Notes under the pieces: model-generated
What the model was told of the DNA's origin: nothing
Database searches by the model: none
What the model saw: only the letters and a program-made list of their open reading frames with translations
Assembly (NCBI RefSeq): GCF_002483315.1
Contig: NZ_DLHR01000012.1
Coordinates: forward strand, 3,960-67,959
Direction: 5' to 3'
From: Flavobacterium sp. UBA7663
GTDB taxonomy: Bacteria > Bacteroidota > Bacteroidia > Flavobacteriales > Flavobacteriaceae
Length of the DNA stretch: 64,000 bases
Translations under genes and position numbers: made by a program
Shown: piece after piece, positions 1 to 8,050 of the stretch
Position numbering within the stretch: position 1 is the stretch's first letter
Layout: each line of letters begins with the position of its first letter

Positions 1-1
1 A

Positions 2-3000
2 CAAAATGTAACTGTTACACAGCCAGCCGCTGTGGTTTCAGGCACAACAGTTGTAACGAATGTTGCATGTAATGGTGGAACTAATGGTGCAATTAATCTT
101 ACTCCAACAGGAGGAACAGGTCCTTATACTTTCAATTGGCTTCCTTCTGGACCTACAACTGAAGACAGAACAGGTTTAGCGGCGGGAAGTTATTCTGTTC
201 TAATTACAGATGCAAACGGATGTACAGGAACTATTAATGGAATTACAGTAACACAGCCGACAGCTATTAGTACGGCTACTGGTTCACAAACTAATATTTC
301 ATGTAATGGTGGTTCTAATGGAACGGCTTCAGTTAGTCCATCTGGAGGAACGCCAGGTTATACTTATTCATGGTCTCCTAGTGGCGGAACGGGAGCTACA
401 GCTACTGGTTTATCAGCAGGAACTTATACAGTAACTGTAACCGATGCTAATGGTTGTACAGCTACTCGCAGCTTTACACTAACTCAACCACCAGCTATTA
501 GTACAGCTACAGGTTCACAAACTAATATTTCATGTAATGGTGGTTCTAATGGAACGGCTTCAGTTAGTCCTTCTGGAGGAACGCCAGGTTATACTTATTC
601 ATGGTCCCCTAGTGGTGGAACAGGAGCTACAGCTACTGGTTTATCAGCAGGAACTTATACAGTAACTGTAACCGATGCAAATAGTTGTACGGCTACTCGC
701 AGTTTTACACTAACTCAACCACCAGCTATTAGTACAGCTACAGGTTCACAAACTAATATTTCATGTAATGGTGGTTCAAATGGATCTGCTTCAGTTAGTC
801 CATCTGGAGGAACGCCAGGTTATACTTATTCATGGTCCCCTAGTGGCGGAACAGGAGCTACAGCTACTGGTTTATCAGCAGGAACTTATACAGTAACTGT
901 AACCGATGCTAATAGTTGTACAGCTACTCGCAGTTTTACACTAACTCAACCAACTAGCTTAGTAGCAAGTGCTTCAGCTCAGACGAATGTTTCGTGTAAT
1001 GGAGGTTCTAATGGAAGTGCTACAGTAGCCGTAACTGGCGGTACGCCTGGTTATACTTATAGTTGGTCTCCAAGTGGCGGAACAAGTGCTACAGCTACTG
1101 GCTTATCAGCAGGAACTTATACGGTTACTGTAACAGATGCTAACGGATGTACAGCAACTCAAACATTTACAATTACTCAACCACCTTTATTGGTTCTAAC
1201 TCCAGCATCTCAAACAAATATTGCATGTAATGGCGGATCAAATGGAGCCGCTACAGTAAATGCTGCTATAGGTGGAGCAGGAGGATATACTTATGATTGG
1301 ACACCAGGAACACCAACAGGAGATGGTACTACATCAGTTACAGGCTTATCAGCAGGAACTTACACGGTTACTGTTACCGATGCTAACGGATGTGTTGCAA
1401 ATCAATCGTTTACCATTACTCAGCCAACTTCTTTAGTTGCAAGTGCTTCAGCTCAGACAAATGTTTCGTGTAATGGAGGTTCAAATGGAAGTGCAACGGT
1501 AGCAGTTACAGGAGGAACACCTGCATATACTTATTCTTGGTCTCCAAGTGGTGGGACAGGTGCTATAGCTTCTGGTTTATCAGCAGGAACTTATACGGTT
1601 ACTGTAACAGATGCTAACGGATGTACAGCTACTCAATCTTTTACAATTACTCAACCAACAGCATTAATAGCAAGTGCTTCAGCTCAGACGAATGTTTCGT
1701 GTAATGGAGGTTCAAATGGAAGTGCTACTGTTACTGCAACAGGAGGAACAGGAGCTTATACTTATAGTTGGGCACCAAGTGGAGGTACTGCTGCATCAGC
1801 TATAGGCTTATCAGCAGGAACTTATACGGTTACTGTAACAGATGCTAACGGATGTACAGCTACTCAATCTTTTACAATTACTCAACCAACTGCATTAGTA
1901 GCAAGTGCATCAGCACAAACTAATGTTTCGTGTAATGGAGGTTCAAATGGTAGTGCAACAGTTGCAGTTACAGGAGGAACAGGATCTTATACTTATAGTT
2001 GGGCACCAAGTGGAGGTACAGCTGCAACAGCTTCTGGGTTAATGGCAGGAACTTATACCGTTACTGTTAGCGATGCAAACGGTTGTACAGCTACTCAAAC
2101 ATTTACAATTACTCAACCACCAGTATTAGTTGCAAGTGCTTCAGCTCAGACGAATGTTTCTTGTAATGGAGGATCAAATGGTAGTGCAACTGTTGCAGTT
2201 ACAGGCGGAGCAGGAGCTTATACTTATAGTTGGGCACCAAGCGGAGGTACTGCTGCAACGGCTACGGGTTTAACAGCAGGAACTTATACGGTTACTGTAA
2301 CAGATGCTAACGGATGTACAGCTACTCAATCTTATACAATTACTCAACCTACAGTTTTGGATGGAACTACATTTAAAACAGATGTTTCTTGTAATGGAGG
2401 ATCAAATGGTACTGCTACTGTTTCCGTAACAGGTGGTACAGGTCCTTATACCTATAGTTGGTTGCCTAGTGGTGGAACAAATTTCATGGCTACAGGTTTA
2501 TCAGCTGGTACTTATACCGTTACTGTAACAGATTCTAATGGTTGTCAAATAACTAGAACACCTATAGTAGCAGAACCTACAATTTTAGCTGTTGCTTCTA
2601 CAAGTCAAACTGATGTTTCTTGTGTTGGAGCTTCAGACGGTCAAGCTACGGTAGTAATATCAGGAGGTACAGCACCTTATACTTATAGTTGGTCACCAAC
2701 AGGAGGTACAGCTGCAACAGCATCTGGTTTGATTGCGGGAACTTATACCGTTACTGTAATTGATGCAAATGGTTGTACGTTAAATCAAATTTTTACAATA
2801 GGAACAGTATTAGATGTTACTAATCCAACAATTGTTGCTCCGGCAGATGTAAATGTTACTGCGAATACTGGTTGTAGTGCTACAGGTGTAGTTCTTGGAG
2901 TTCCAGTAGTAAGTGATAACTGTGTGGTGGCTTCATTTTCTTCAAATGCTCCATCTTCATTCCCAGTTGGAACAACAATTGTAACATGGACAGTTGTAGA

Positions 3001-3826
3001 TGGTTTAGGAAATACTGCTACTGCTGCACAGAATGTTGTGGTGCAAGATATAACTCCTCCAATAGTTAATGTGCAAAACATTACAATTGCGTTAGACAAT
3101 ACAGGAGTAACCACTATAACTTCATCTATGGTTGATAATGGTTCTACAGATAATTGTGCAATTGCTACTGTAACAGTTTCTCAAGATACATTTGATTGTA
3201 GCAATGAAGGTGCTAATGTAATTGTAGTTACCGTTACAGATATTCATGGAAATAGTGCTACTTCAAATGTTACAGTTACTATTACAAATGCATTTGCTGA
3301 TACCGATTCAGATGGTGTTAAAGATAATTGTGATGATGACGATGATAATGATGGTGTTTTGGATATTAATGATAACTGTCAATTAGTTCAAAATTCAGGT
3401 CAAGAAGATAATGACTCAGATGGTTTAGGTGATATTTGTGATGATGACGATGATAACGATGGTGTTTTAGATATTGTTGATAATTGCCAATTTACGTATA
3501 ATCCTGGTCAAGAAGATATTGATAATGATGGTATGGGTAATGTTTGTGACTTAATAGAAATAAATGTTTCTCAGGCTATTACGCCAAATGGAGATGGTAT
3601 TAATGATACCTGGTTAATTATCAATATTGAAAATCATCCAAATTCTTTTGTACGAGTATTTAATCGTTGGGGCGACGAAGTATTTAGCAAACGAAATTAT
3701 TTAAGTGATTGGGATGGAACCAATAAAGGTAAAGATTTACCTGAAGCAGGTTCTTATTATTACCAAATTGACTTAGATGGTAATGGTTCTGTAGATCATG
3801 ATGGATGGGTTTATATCACACGTTAA
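2..3826 (+). CDS. SprB-repeat surface adhesin with T9SS type B C-terminal domain (5' partial)
   Basis: The reading frame is open to the left window edge, so the start and signal peptide lie outside; the GTG at 32 is only an internal codon. Visible parts are about 12 SprB-type repeats of about 77 residues (to about 2806), each with a CNGGSNG motif, a YTYSW motif and a TVTVTDANGC motif. Next comes a HYR domain (about 2809-3050), a second HYR/Ig-like domain (about 3052-3295), Asp-rich thrombospondin type 3 calcium-binding repeats (about 3301-3550), and a gliding-motility-type C-terminal domain (ITPNGDGIND, then VFNRWG) from about 3555. That C-terminal domain marks T9SS type B cargo, exported and held at the cell surface. 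In Flavobacterium johnsoniae, SprB is the mobile gliding adhesin; whether this protein does gliding or attachment is inference. The following SprF-like gene fits the usual pairing. Confidence 0.93.
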   Translation, partial: QNVTVTQPAAVVSGTTVVTNVACNGGTNGAINLTPTGGTGPYTFNWLPSGPTTEDRTGLAAGSYSVLITDANGCTGTINGITVTQPTAISTATGSQTNISCNGGSNGTASVSPSGGTPGYTYSWSPSGGTGATATGLSAGTYTVTVTDANGCTATRSFTLTQPPAISTATGSQTNISCNGGSNGTASVSPSGGTPGYTYSWSPSGGTGATATGLSAGTYTVTVTDANSCTATRSFTLTQPPAISTATGSQTNISCNGGSNGSASVSPSGGTPGYTYSWSPSGGTGATATGLSAGTYTVTVTDANSCTATRSFTLTQPTSLVASASAQTNVSCNGGSNGSATVAVTGGTPGYTYSWSPSGGTSATATGLSAGTYTVTVTDANGCTATQTFTITQPPLLVLTPASQTNIACNGGSNGAATVNAAIGGAGGYTYDWTPGTPTGDGTTSVTGLSAGTYTVTVTDANGCVANQSFTITQPTSLVASASAQTNVSCNGGSNGSATVAVTGGTPAYTYSWSPSGGTGAIASGLSAGTYTVTVTDANGCTATQSFTITQPTALIASASAQTNVSCNGGSNGSATVTATGGTGAYTYSWAPSGGTAASAIGLSAGTYTVTVTDANGCTATQSFTITQPTALVASASAQTNVSCNGGSNGSATVAVTGGTGSYTYSWAPSGGTAATASGLMAGTYTVTVSDANGCTATQTFTITQPPVLVASASAQTNVSCNGGSNGSATVAVTGGAGAYTYSWAPSGGTAATATGLTAGTYTVTVTDANGCTATQSYTITQPTVLDGTTFKTDVSCNGGSNGTATVSVTGGTGPYTYSWLPSGGTNFMATGLSAGTYTVTVTDSNGCQITRTPIVAEPTILAVASTSQTDVSCVGASDGQATVVISGGTAPYTYSWSPTGGTAATASGLIAGTYTVTVIDANGCTLNQIFTIGTVLDVTNPTIVAPADVNVTANTGCSATGVVLGVPVVSDNCVVASFSSNAPSSFPVGTTIVTWTVVDGLGNTATAAQNVVVQDITPPIVNVQNITIALDNTGVTTITSSMVDNGSTDNCAIATVTVSQDTFDCSNEGANVIVVTVTDIHGNSATSNVTVTITNAFADTDSDGVKDNCDDDDDNDGVLDINDNCQLVQNSGQEDNDSDGLGDICDDDDDNDGVLDIVDNCQFTYNPGQEDIDNDGMGNVCDLIEINVSQAITPNGDGINDTWLIINIENHPNSFVRVFNRWGDEVFSKRNYLSDWDGTNKGKDLPEAGSYYYQIDLDGNGSVDHDGWVYITR
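302..994 (+). repeat. Three near-identical 231-base tandem coding repeats
   Basis: Successive units begin at 302, 533 and 764 with the same tgtaatggtggttc word and exact 231-base spacing. They differ at only a few bases, mostly silent, while later SprB units (from 995) share the period but are more diverged at DNA level. This suggests recent duplication or gene conversion inside the adhesin gene, and is a place where short-read assemblies could collapse copies. Confidence 0.9.
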
Positions 3827-4716
3827 TGAAAGCTTATATGAAAAAAATAATTAGTACAATAGTATTTTTAGTAGTAACAATTACTGCTAATGCACAGCAA
3901 GAAAGTTTGTTTAGTTTTTACAGGAATCATATGAACTTAGTAAATCCTGCTTATGCGGGGGCAGAAGATGAAACCCTTATAAATAGCTCATATAGAAAAC
4001 AATGGGCAGGAATTGAGGAAGCTCCTGAAACACAAGCAGTATCTTTTGGAACGCCACTTGGAAAATCAATAGGTTTTGGTGTTTCAATGGTGCATGACAA
4101 AACCTTTATTGAAAAACAGACTTTTCTTGGGATTGATTTTTCGTATAAATTAGATCTAAACGCAACTCATAAATTGTATATGGGATTAAAGGTAGGAGGA
4201 AATTTCTATGATGTAAACACATCGGGTTTACAAACCTATAACGTTATGACTGATCCAGCTTTAGAGTCAATAAATAATTTTAATCCAAATGTTGGTTTAG
4301 GATTTTATTTAAAGCATGATTCTTATTATGTATCATTATCTAGCCCTCGAATTTTGAACACTGAAAGAGCGGATGAGAGTAATGGTTTTGCTTCTACAGC
4401 AACGGATAAACCACATATTTATTTGAGTTCAGGTTATAACTATATCATAAATGAAAAATTTGATTTTATTCCATCGTTTATGTTACGTTATGTTAATGGA
4501 GCTCCTTTGAATGCTGATATTACAGCTTCTTTTGAATATGATAAAACCGCTACCATAGGGATTGCTTACAGAACTAGTAATGTAATTTCAGGATTATTTT
4601 CTATTGTAGCTAGTAAACGATTAACTTTAGGATATGCATATGAAAGTGCTTTAGAAAGTGACTTAAAAGGCAGAGCTAACGGAACTCATGAATTTATATT
4701 AAAATTCAAAATCTAG
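3826..4716 (+). CDS. PorP/SprF family type IX secretion outer-membrane protein
   Basis: The 296-residue protein has a signal peptide (VFLVVTITANAQQ) followed by the PorP/SprF signature of HMNLVNPAYAG, RKQWAGIEEAPETQ and repeated amphipathic beta strands ending in a typical FILKFKI terminus. SprF in F. johnsoniae is needed for secretion of SprB; family members usually sit directly downstream of type B T9SS cargo genes, as here. The ATG at 3826 overlaps the adhesin stop (taatg), suggesting translational coupling; the ATG at 3838 would also leave a good signal peptide. A longer reading starting at 3805 lies inside the adhesin gene and is unlikely. The role as dedicated partner of the upstream adhesin is inferred from adjacency. 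Confidence 0.92.
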   Translation: MKAYMKKIISTIVFLVVTITANAQQESLFSFYRNHMNLVNPAYAGAEDETLINSSYRKQWAGIEEAPETQAVSFGTPLGKSIGFGVSMVHDKTFIEKQTFLGIDFSYKLDLNATHKLYMGLKVGGNFYDVNTSGLQTYNVMTDPALESINNFNPNVGLGFYLKHDSYYVSLSSPRILNTERADESNGFASTATDKPHIYLSSGYNYIINEKFDFIPSFMLRYVNGAPLNADITASFEYDKTATIGIAYRTSNVISGLFSIVASKRLTLGYAYESALESDLKGRANGTHEFILKFKI

Positions 4717-4732
4717 TTAAGAATTAAATAAA

Positions 4733-4765
4733 AAAAATCCCCTTAGTTTATCTAAGGGGATTTTT
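4733..4765. terminator. Bidirectional terminator between sprF-like gene and ribB
   Basis: A perfect 14-base inverted repeat (aaaaatccccttag / ctaaggggattttt) with a 5-base loop carries A-runs on the left and T-runs on the right. It can therefore terminate both convergent genes. Confidence 0.9.
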
Positions 4766-4777
4766 GTTTATAAGAAA

Positions 4778-5911
4778 TTAATAATTTACATAATCGGTAA
4801 TTTCTAATCCATAGCCAATCATTCCTACACGTTTCGTAGGAGCAGTGCTGTTGGATAGTAGTTCAATTTTGGTAATGTCTATGTCGTGAAGGATTTGCGC
4901 TCCAATTCCGAAATCTTTGGTGTCCATTTTAATTTGTGGGGCACGCATTTCTCCTTGGCTTTGTAATACTTTTAATTCGGCAATACGATCTAATAATTCT
5001 AATGATTTTACTTCTTGATTGATAAATACAATAGCCCCTTTTTCAGCTTCGTTAATTTTGCGGAAAATATCATCTAGTTTCTTATCGTTGTTAACGGTAA
5101 GCGTGCCCAAAATATCATTGTTGACTTGGGTTGTGTTGATACGTGTTAAAACCGATTCTCCTGCATTCCAAGTTCCTTTTGTTAAGGCAATGTGTACTTG
5201 TTTGTTTGTGGTTTGTAAATAGGCACGCATTCTAAATGTTCCAAAACGCGTTTCTATATCAAAATCTTCTTTCTTTTGAATTAAACTATCGTGTTGCATT
5301 CTGTAAGCCACTAAAGCTTCAATAGAAACCAATTTTAAGTCGAATTTTTTAGCCACTTTTACCAACTGTGGTAAACGCGCCATTGTTCCGTCTTCGTTCA
5401 TGATTTCTACGATGACACCCGCTGGTTTAAATCCTGCTAATCTTGCGAAATCAATTGCTGCTTCTGTGTGTCCTGTTCTTCTTAAAACACCACCTTGTTT
5501 TGCAATTAAAGGAAAAATATGTCCAGGACGCGCTAGGTCGAAAGGTTTGGTTTCTGAATCAATCAAGGCTTGAATGGTTAAAGCTCTATCCGAAGCAGAA
5601 ATTCCTGTTGATACTCCTTTCCCTTTTAAGTCAACCGAAACGGTAAAAGCCGTTTCCATGTGGTCGGTATTGTTACGTACCATGGCATGAAGGTCTAATT
5701 CTTTACAACGCGATTCTGTCAAAGGAGCACAAATTAGACCTCTTCCGTGTGTTGCCATAAAGTTAATCATTTCAGGTGTTACTTTTTCGGCAGCGGCTAA
5801 GAAGTCACCTTCATTTTCTCTGTCTTCATCATCTACTACTATAATTACTTTTCCTTGACGGATATCTTCAATAGCTTCTTCAATCGTATTTAGTTGTATG
5901 TTCTTTGACAT
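4778..5911 (-). CDS. ribB: 3,4-dihydroxy-2-butanone 4-phosphate synthase with degenerate GTP cyclohydrolase II-like half
   Basis: Residues 1-205 form a complete RibB domain, which converts ribulose 5-phosphate to dihydroxybutanone phosphate for riboflavin synthesis: DDEDRENEGD at 27-36, GVSTGISASDR near 99-109, RPGHIFPL near 128-135 and GHTEA near 147-151. Residues 220-377 align in layout with GTP cyclohydrolase II (RibA), with FGTFRMRAY at the start and a GIGAQILHDI segment near the end. However, this half contains no cysteine at all, so the three zinc ligands of active RibA are missing, and the QEGRG-type motif is replaced by QEVKS. I infer that only the RibB reaction is catalysed and that a separate RibA exists elsewhere. 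It lies 4 bases after the LptF/G-like gene. Confidence 0.93.
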   Translation of the reverse strand: MSKNIQLNTIEEAIEDIRQGKVIIVVDDEDRENEGDFLAAAEKVTPEMINFMATHGRGLICAPLTESRCKELDLHAMVRNNTDHMETAFTVSVDLKGKGVSTGISASDRALTIQALIDSETKPFDLARPGHIFPLIAKQGGVLRRTGHTEAAIDFARLAGFKPAGVIVEIMNEDGTMARLPQLVKVAKKFDLKLVSIEALVAYRMQHDSLIQKKEDFDIETRFGTFRMRAYLQTTNKQVHIALTKGTWNAGESVLTRINTTQVNNDILGTLTVNNDKKLDDIFRKINEAEKGAIVFINQEVKSLELLDRIAELKVLQSQGEMRAPQIKMDTKDFGIGAQILHDIDITKIELLSNSTAPTKRVGMIGYGLEITDYVNY

Positions 5912-5915
5912 GGTA

Positions 5916-7388
5916 TTAGTTGTTGTCGTCGTTATTTTGTGTTATTTTATTAAAAAGTTTTTTAAATGGATCGGTTATCCAATCAAAATTAATCATAATT
6001 CCAATATCGTTTGTAGCACGATAGGTAAGTAAAATAGCAAAAGGTGTCATCAATATAGAAGCCATCCAAGCTCCTAAAAAGGGAGTAATTTCATCTTGTT
6101 GTGCTACTTTTCTTCCGAATGTATTAATGAAATGGAAGGTTATGAAAATTAAAACTGCAAAAACAATTGGTAAACCTAATCCTCCTTTTCGGATAATAGC
6201 TCCCAGTGGCGCTCCAATAAAAAACATTAATAAACAAGAATAAGCAATCACAAATTTTTCATGAATGGCCAACCAGTGATTGTTAATGTTTTTCGATTTA
6301 TTTTCTAAATCCAATTTGCTTGATTGAATAATAAATTCGGTGCTAGTAACATTGCTTTTTGCCGTTTCCAGTATTTGATTGCGCTCTGGAGCCGTAAAAA
6401 TTGATAAAATATCTTTTTTAGGCTCTGCTTTTACAATACGTTCTTTAGGAGAAGTTGTAATAATTGTTGTTGGATTATTTTTTCTAAAAATATTATCACT
6501 TCTCATTACTACATCATCAGCATAAGAAATAACATCTTTATTATAGCTTTTTTGTAACGTATCTAGAGTGATTTTTAGTTCAGGAACGGTAAGCATTTTT
6601 TCAGAAGTAATGTTACCATCATCAATTTCTGCTTGATTTAATTTGGTTAAATCGATATTGATTACATATTTTTCAAAACTACTTTTTGCAAATGGTAGGC
6701 GTTTGCGTTCTTCAAAGTTCTTTGGATGAATATCTTCATAATAGTATCCATCGTATAATTCCAATTGTAAATAATTAGAATCGTCTTCGCTGGTTAAAAC
6801 ACCTCTTTTTGCTTTGATGATAGTATTTGCACCCAAACCCATGTTGTTATTTTTAACGTGCATAGTAACACCCTCTAAAAACTCGCCATTATCCCCCGAT
6901 TTTTTATCTACTTTAATATTGGATGTTCCAATGGTGTTAAACTGTCCTTCGGCAATAGCCATAGCTGGTTTTTGCTGTACAATAGTTTTTCTAAGATTGA
7001 TGAATTTATACTGCGCATCTGGAATAACGTTATTGGCAAAAAAGAAGGATACGATAGCTAAGATTCCAATTGTAATCGTTAGCATTTTCATAGCGCGTTG
7101 CAACGAAATTCCGGAAGATTTCATAGCAGCAAATTCATAATTTTCGGCAAAACTACCAAAGGTCATGATGGAAGCTAATAAAACCGAAAGTGGTAAAACT
7201 AACGGAACAATAGTTGGAGCGTAGAAGGATAGAAATTTAAGAATGGTAAAAAAGTCCAAATCTTTACCCGCTAATTCGGCAATAAAAAGCCAAATTCCTT
7301 GTAAAACGAATATAAAAAACAAGATTACAAATACCGAAGTAAATGTAATCATGAAAGATTTAATAATGTATTTATCTAATATTTTCAC
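5916..7388 (-). CDS. LptF/LptG (YjgP/YjgQ) family permease
   Basis: The 490-residue protein begins with an LDKYIIKSF segment and a first membrane helix, has two more helices by about residue 120, a long periplasmic beta-rich stretch, and three helices near 385-470 (GAPLGAIIRKGGLG between them). This is the layout of LptF and LptG, the permease subunits that with the LptB ATPase extract lipopolysaccharide from the inner membrane. The family cannot be split into F and G from sequence alone here. The insertion before the last helices (TFTAPERNQIL region) makes it longer than the roughly 360 residues of enterobacterial homologues, which is common in Bacteroidota. It sits between lolA and ribB on the same strand. 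Confidence 0.88.
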   Translation of the reverse strand: MKILDKYIIKSFMITFTSVFVILFFIFVLQGIWLFIAELAGKDLDFFTILKFLSFYAPTIVPLVLPLSVLLASIMTFGSFAENYEFAAMKSSGISLQRAMKMLTITIGILAIVSFFFANNVIPDAQYKFINLRKTIVQQKPAMAIAEGQFNTIGTSNIKVDKKSGDNGEFLEGVTMHVKNNNMGLGANTIIKAKRGVLTSEDDSNYLQLELYDGYYYEDIHPKNFEERKRLPFAKSSFEKYVINIDLTKLNQAEIDDGNITSEKMLTVPELKITLDTLQKSYNKDVISYADDVVMRSDNIFRKNNPTTIITTSPKERIVKAEPKKDILSIFTAPERNQILETAKSNVTSTEFIIQSSKLDLENKSKNINNHWLAIHEKFVIAYSCLLMFFIGAPLGAIIRKGGLGLPIVFAVLIFITFHFINTFGRKVAQQDEITPFLGAWMASILMTPFAILLTYRATNDIGIMINFDWITDPFKKLFNKITQNNDDNN

Positions 7389-7398
7389 CCGAACGAAA

Positions 7399-8043
7399 TT
7401 AGTCTAATTTATTGATGTAATAATTAGGATATTTTGATTTTGTAAAGGTAAAATGATTTTTCGATAATGGCTGATTTGTTTTAAAAGAATTAACAGTTAA
7501 AGTGGTTTTTGTACCATTTTTACCCACTTCAATCACGGTGTAGATGTGTTTTGTTTGAACATCAATACCAACTAAGATTTCTTTGCGTTGATCTTTGCTA
7601 CTATTTGGGGTTAATTTTATGTATTGAATTTTTCTTCCTTTTAGATTTTGAGGAATATCCCAAGCGTATTTGTAACCTGTATTAAAAAACGTCAACATCT
7701 TGTTTGGAGTAATAGCATTTTCGTCTTTAGGATCAAAGTTAGCTACCGTAATTTCTTCATCTTCAGGAACAACCGTGTATACTTTTTTTCCATCGAAAAT
7801 CTTAGTTACGCCCATGAAATTTAAGTTGTATAAATTTCCTTGAAGCGCCACATTTCCTTTACTCTCTTGGTTGATATTTTCCTTTGGATTGTTTAAAGAA
7901 TATTTAAAGTCAATCACTATATTATTGTACGATTTTACTTTGGCAGACACTTCATCTAATAACTCTTTTGCTTTTTTAGCATCTTGAGCCTGAAGTGAAA
8001 AACCAATTAGTAATGCGATTGCAACTTGTAAAAAACGTTTCAT
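7399..8043 (-). CDS. lolA: LolA-like outer-membrane lipoprotein carrier
   Basis: The 214-residue protein has a signal peptide (MKRFLQVAIALLIGFSLQAQ) and a LolA-type half-barrel: a helix with AKELLDEVSAKVKSY, then strands with GNVALQGNLYNLNF and a DGKKVYTVVPEDEE stretch. LolA ferries lipoproteins across the periplasm from LolCDE to the outer membrane. I chose the ATG at 8043, seven bases after the ftsK stop, because it gives a clean signal peptide; the ATG at 8064 would overlap ftsK and add MNKINIK. Order ftsK-lolA-LptF/G-ribB is consistent with one transcript. Confidence 0.88.
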   Translation of the reverse strand: MKRFLQVAIALLIGFSLQAQDAKKAKELLDEVSAKVKSYNNIVIDFKYSLNNPKENINQESKGNVALQGNLYNLNFMGVTKIFDGKKVYTVVPEDEEITVANFDPKDENAITPNKMLTFFNTGYKYAWDIPQNLKGRKIQYIKLTPNSSKDQRKEILVGIDVQTKHIYTVIEVGKNGTKTTLTVNSFKTNQPLSKNHFTFTKSKYPNYYINKLD

Positions 8044-8050
8044 TTTGATA

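Noticed and set aside
302..2800. Regularly spaced DNA repeats that could be mistaken for a CRISPR array
   Set aside because: They are in-frame coding repeats of 231 bases with no unique spacers and encode SprB-type domains; no cas gene is present.
2785..3114. Minus-strand frame of 109 codons within the adhesin gene
   Set aside because: It is a shadow of the HYR-domain coding sequence on the other strand.
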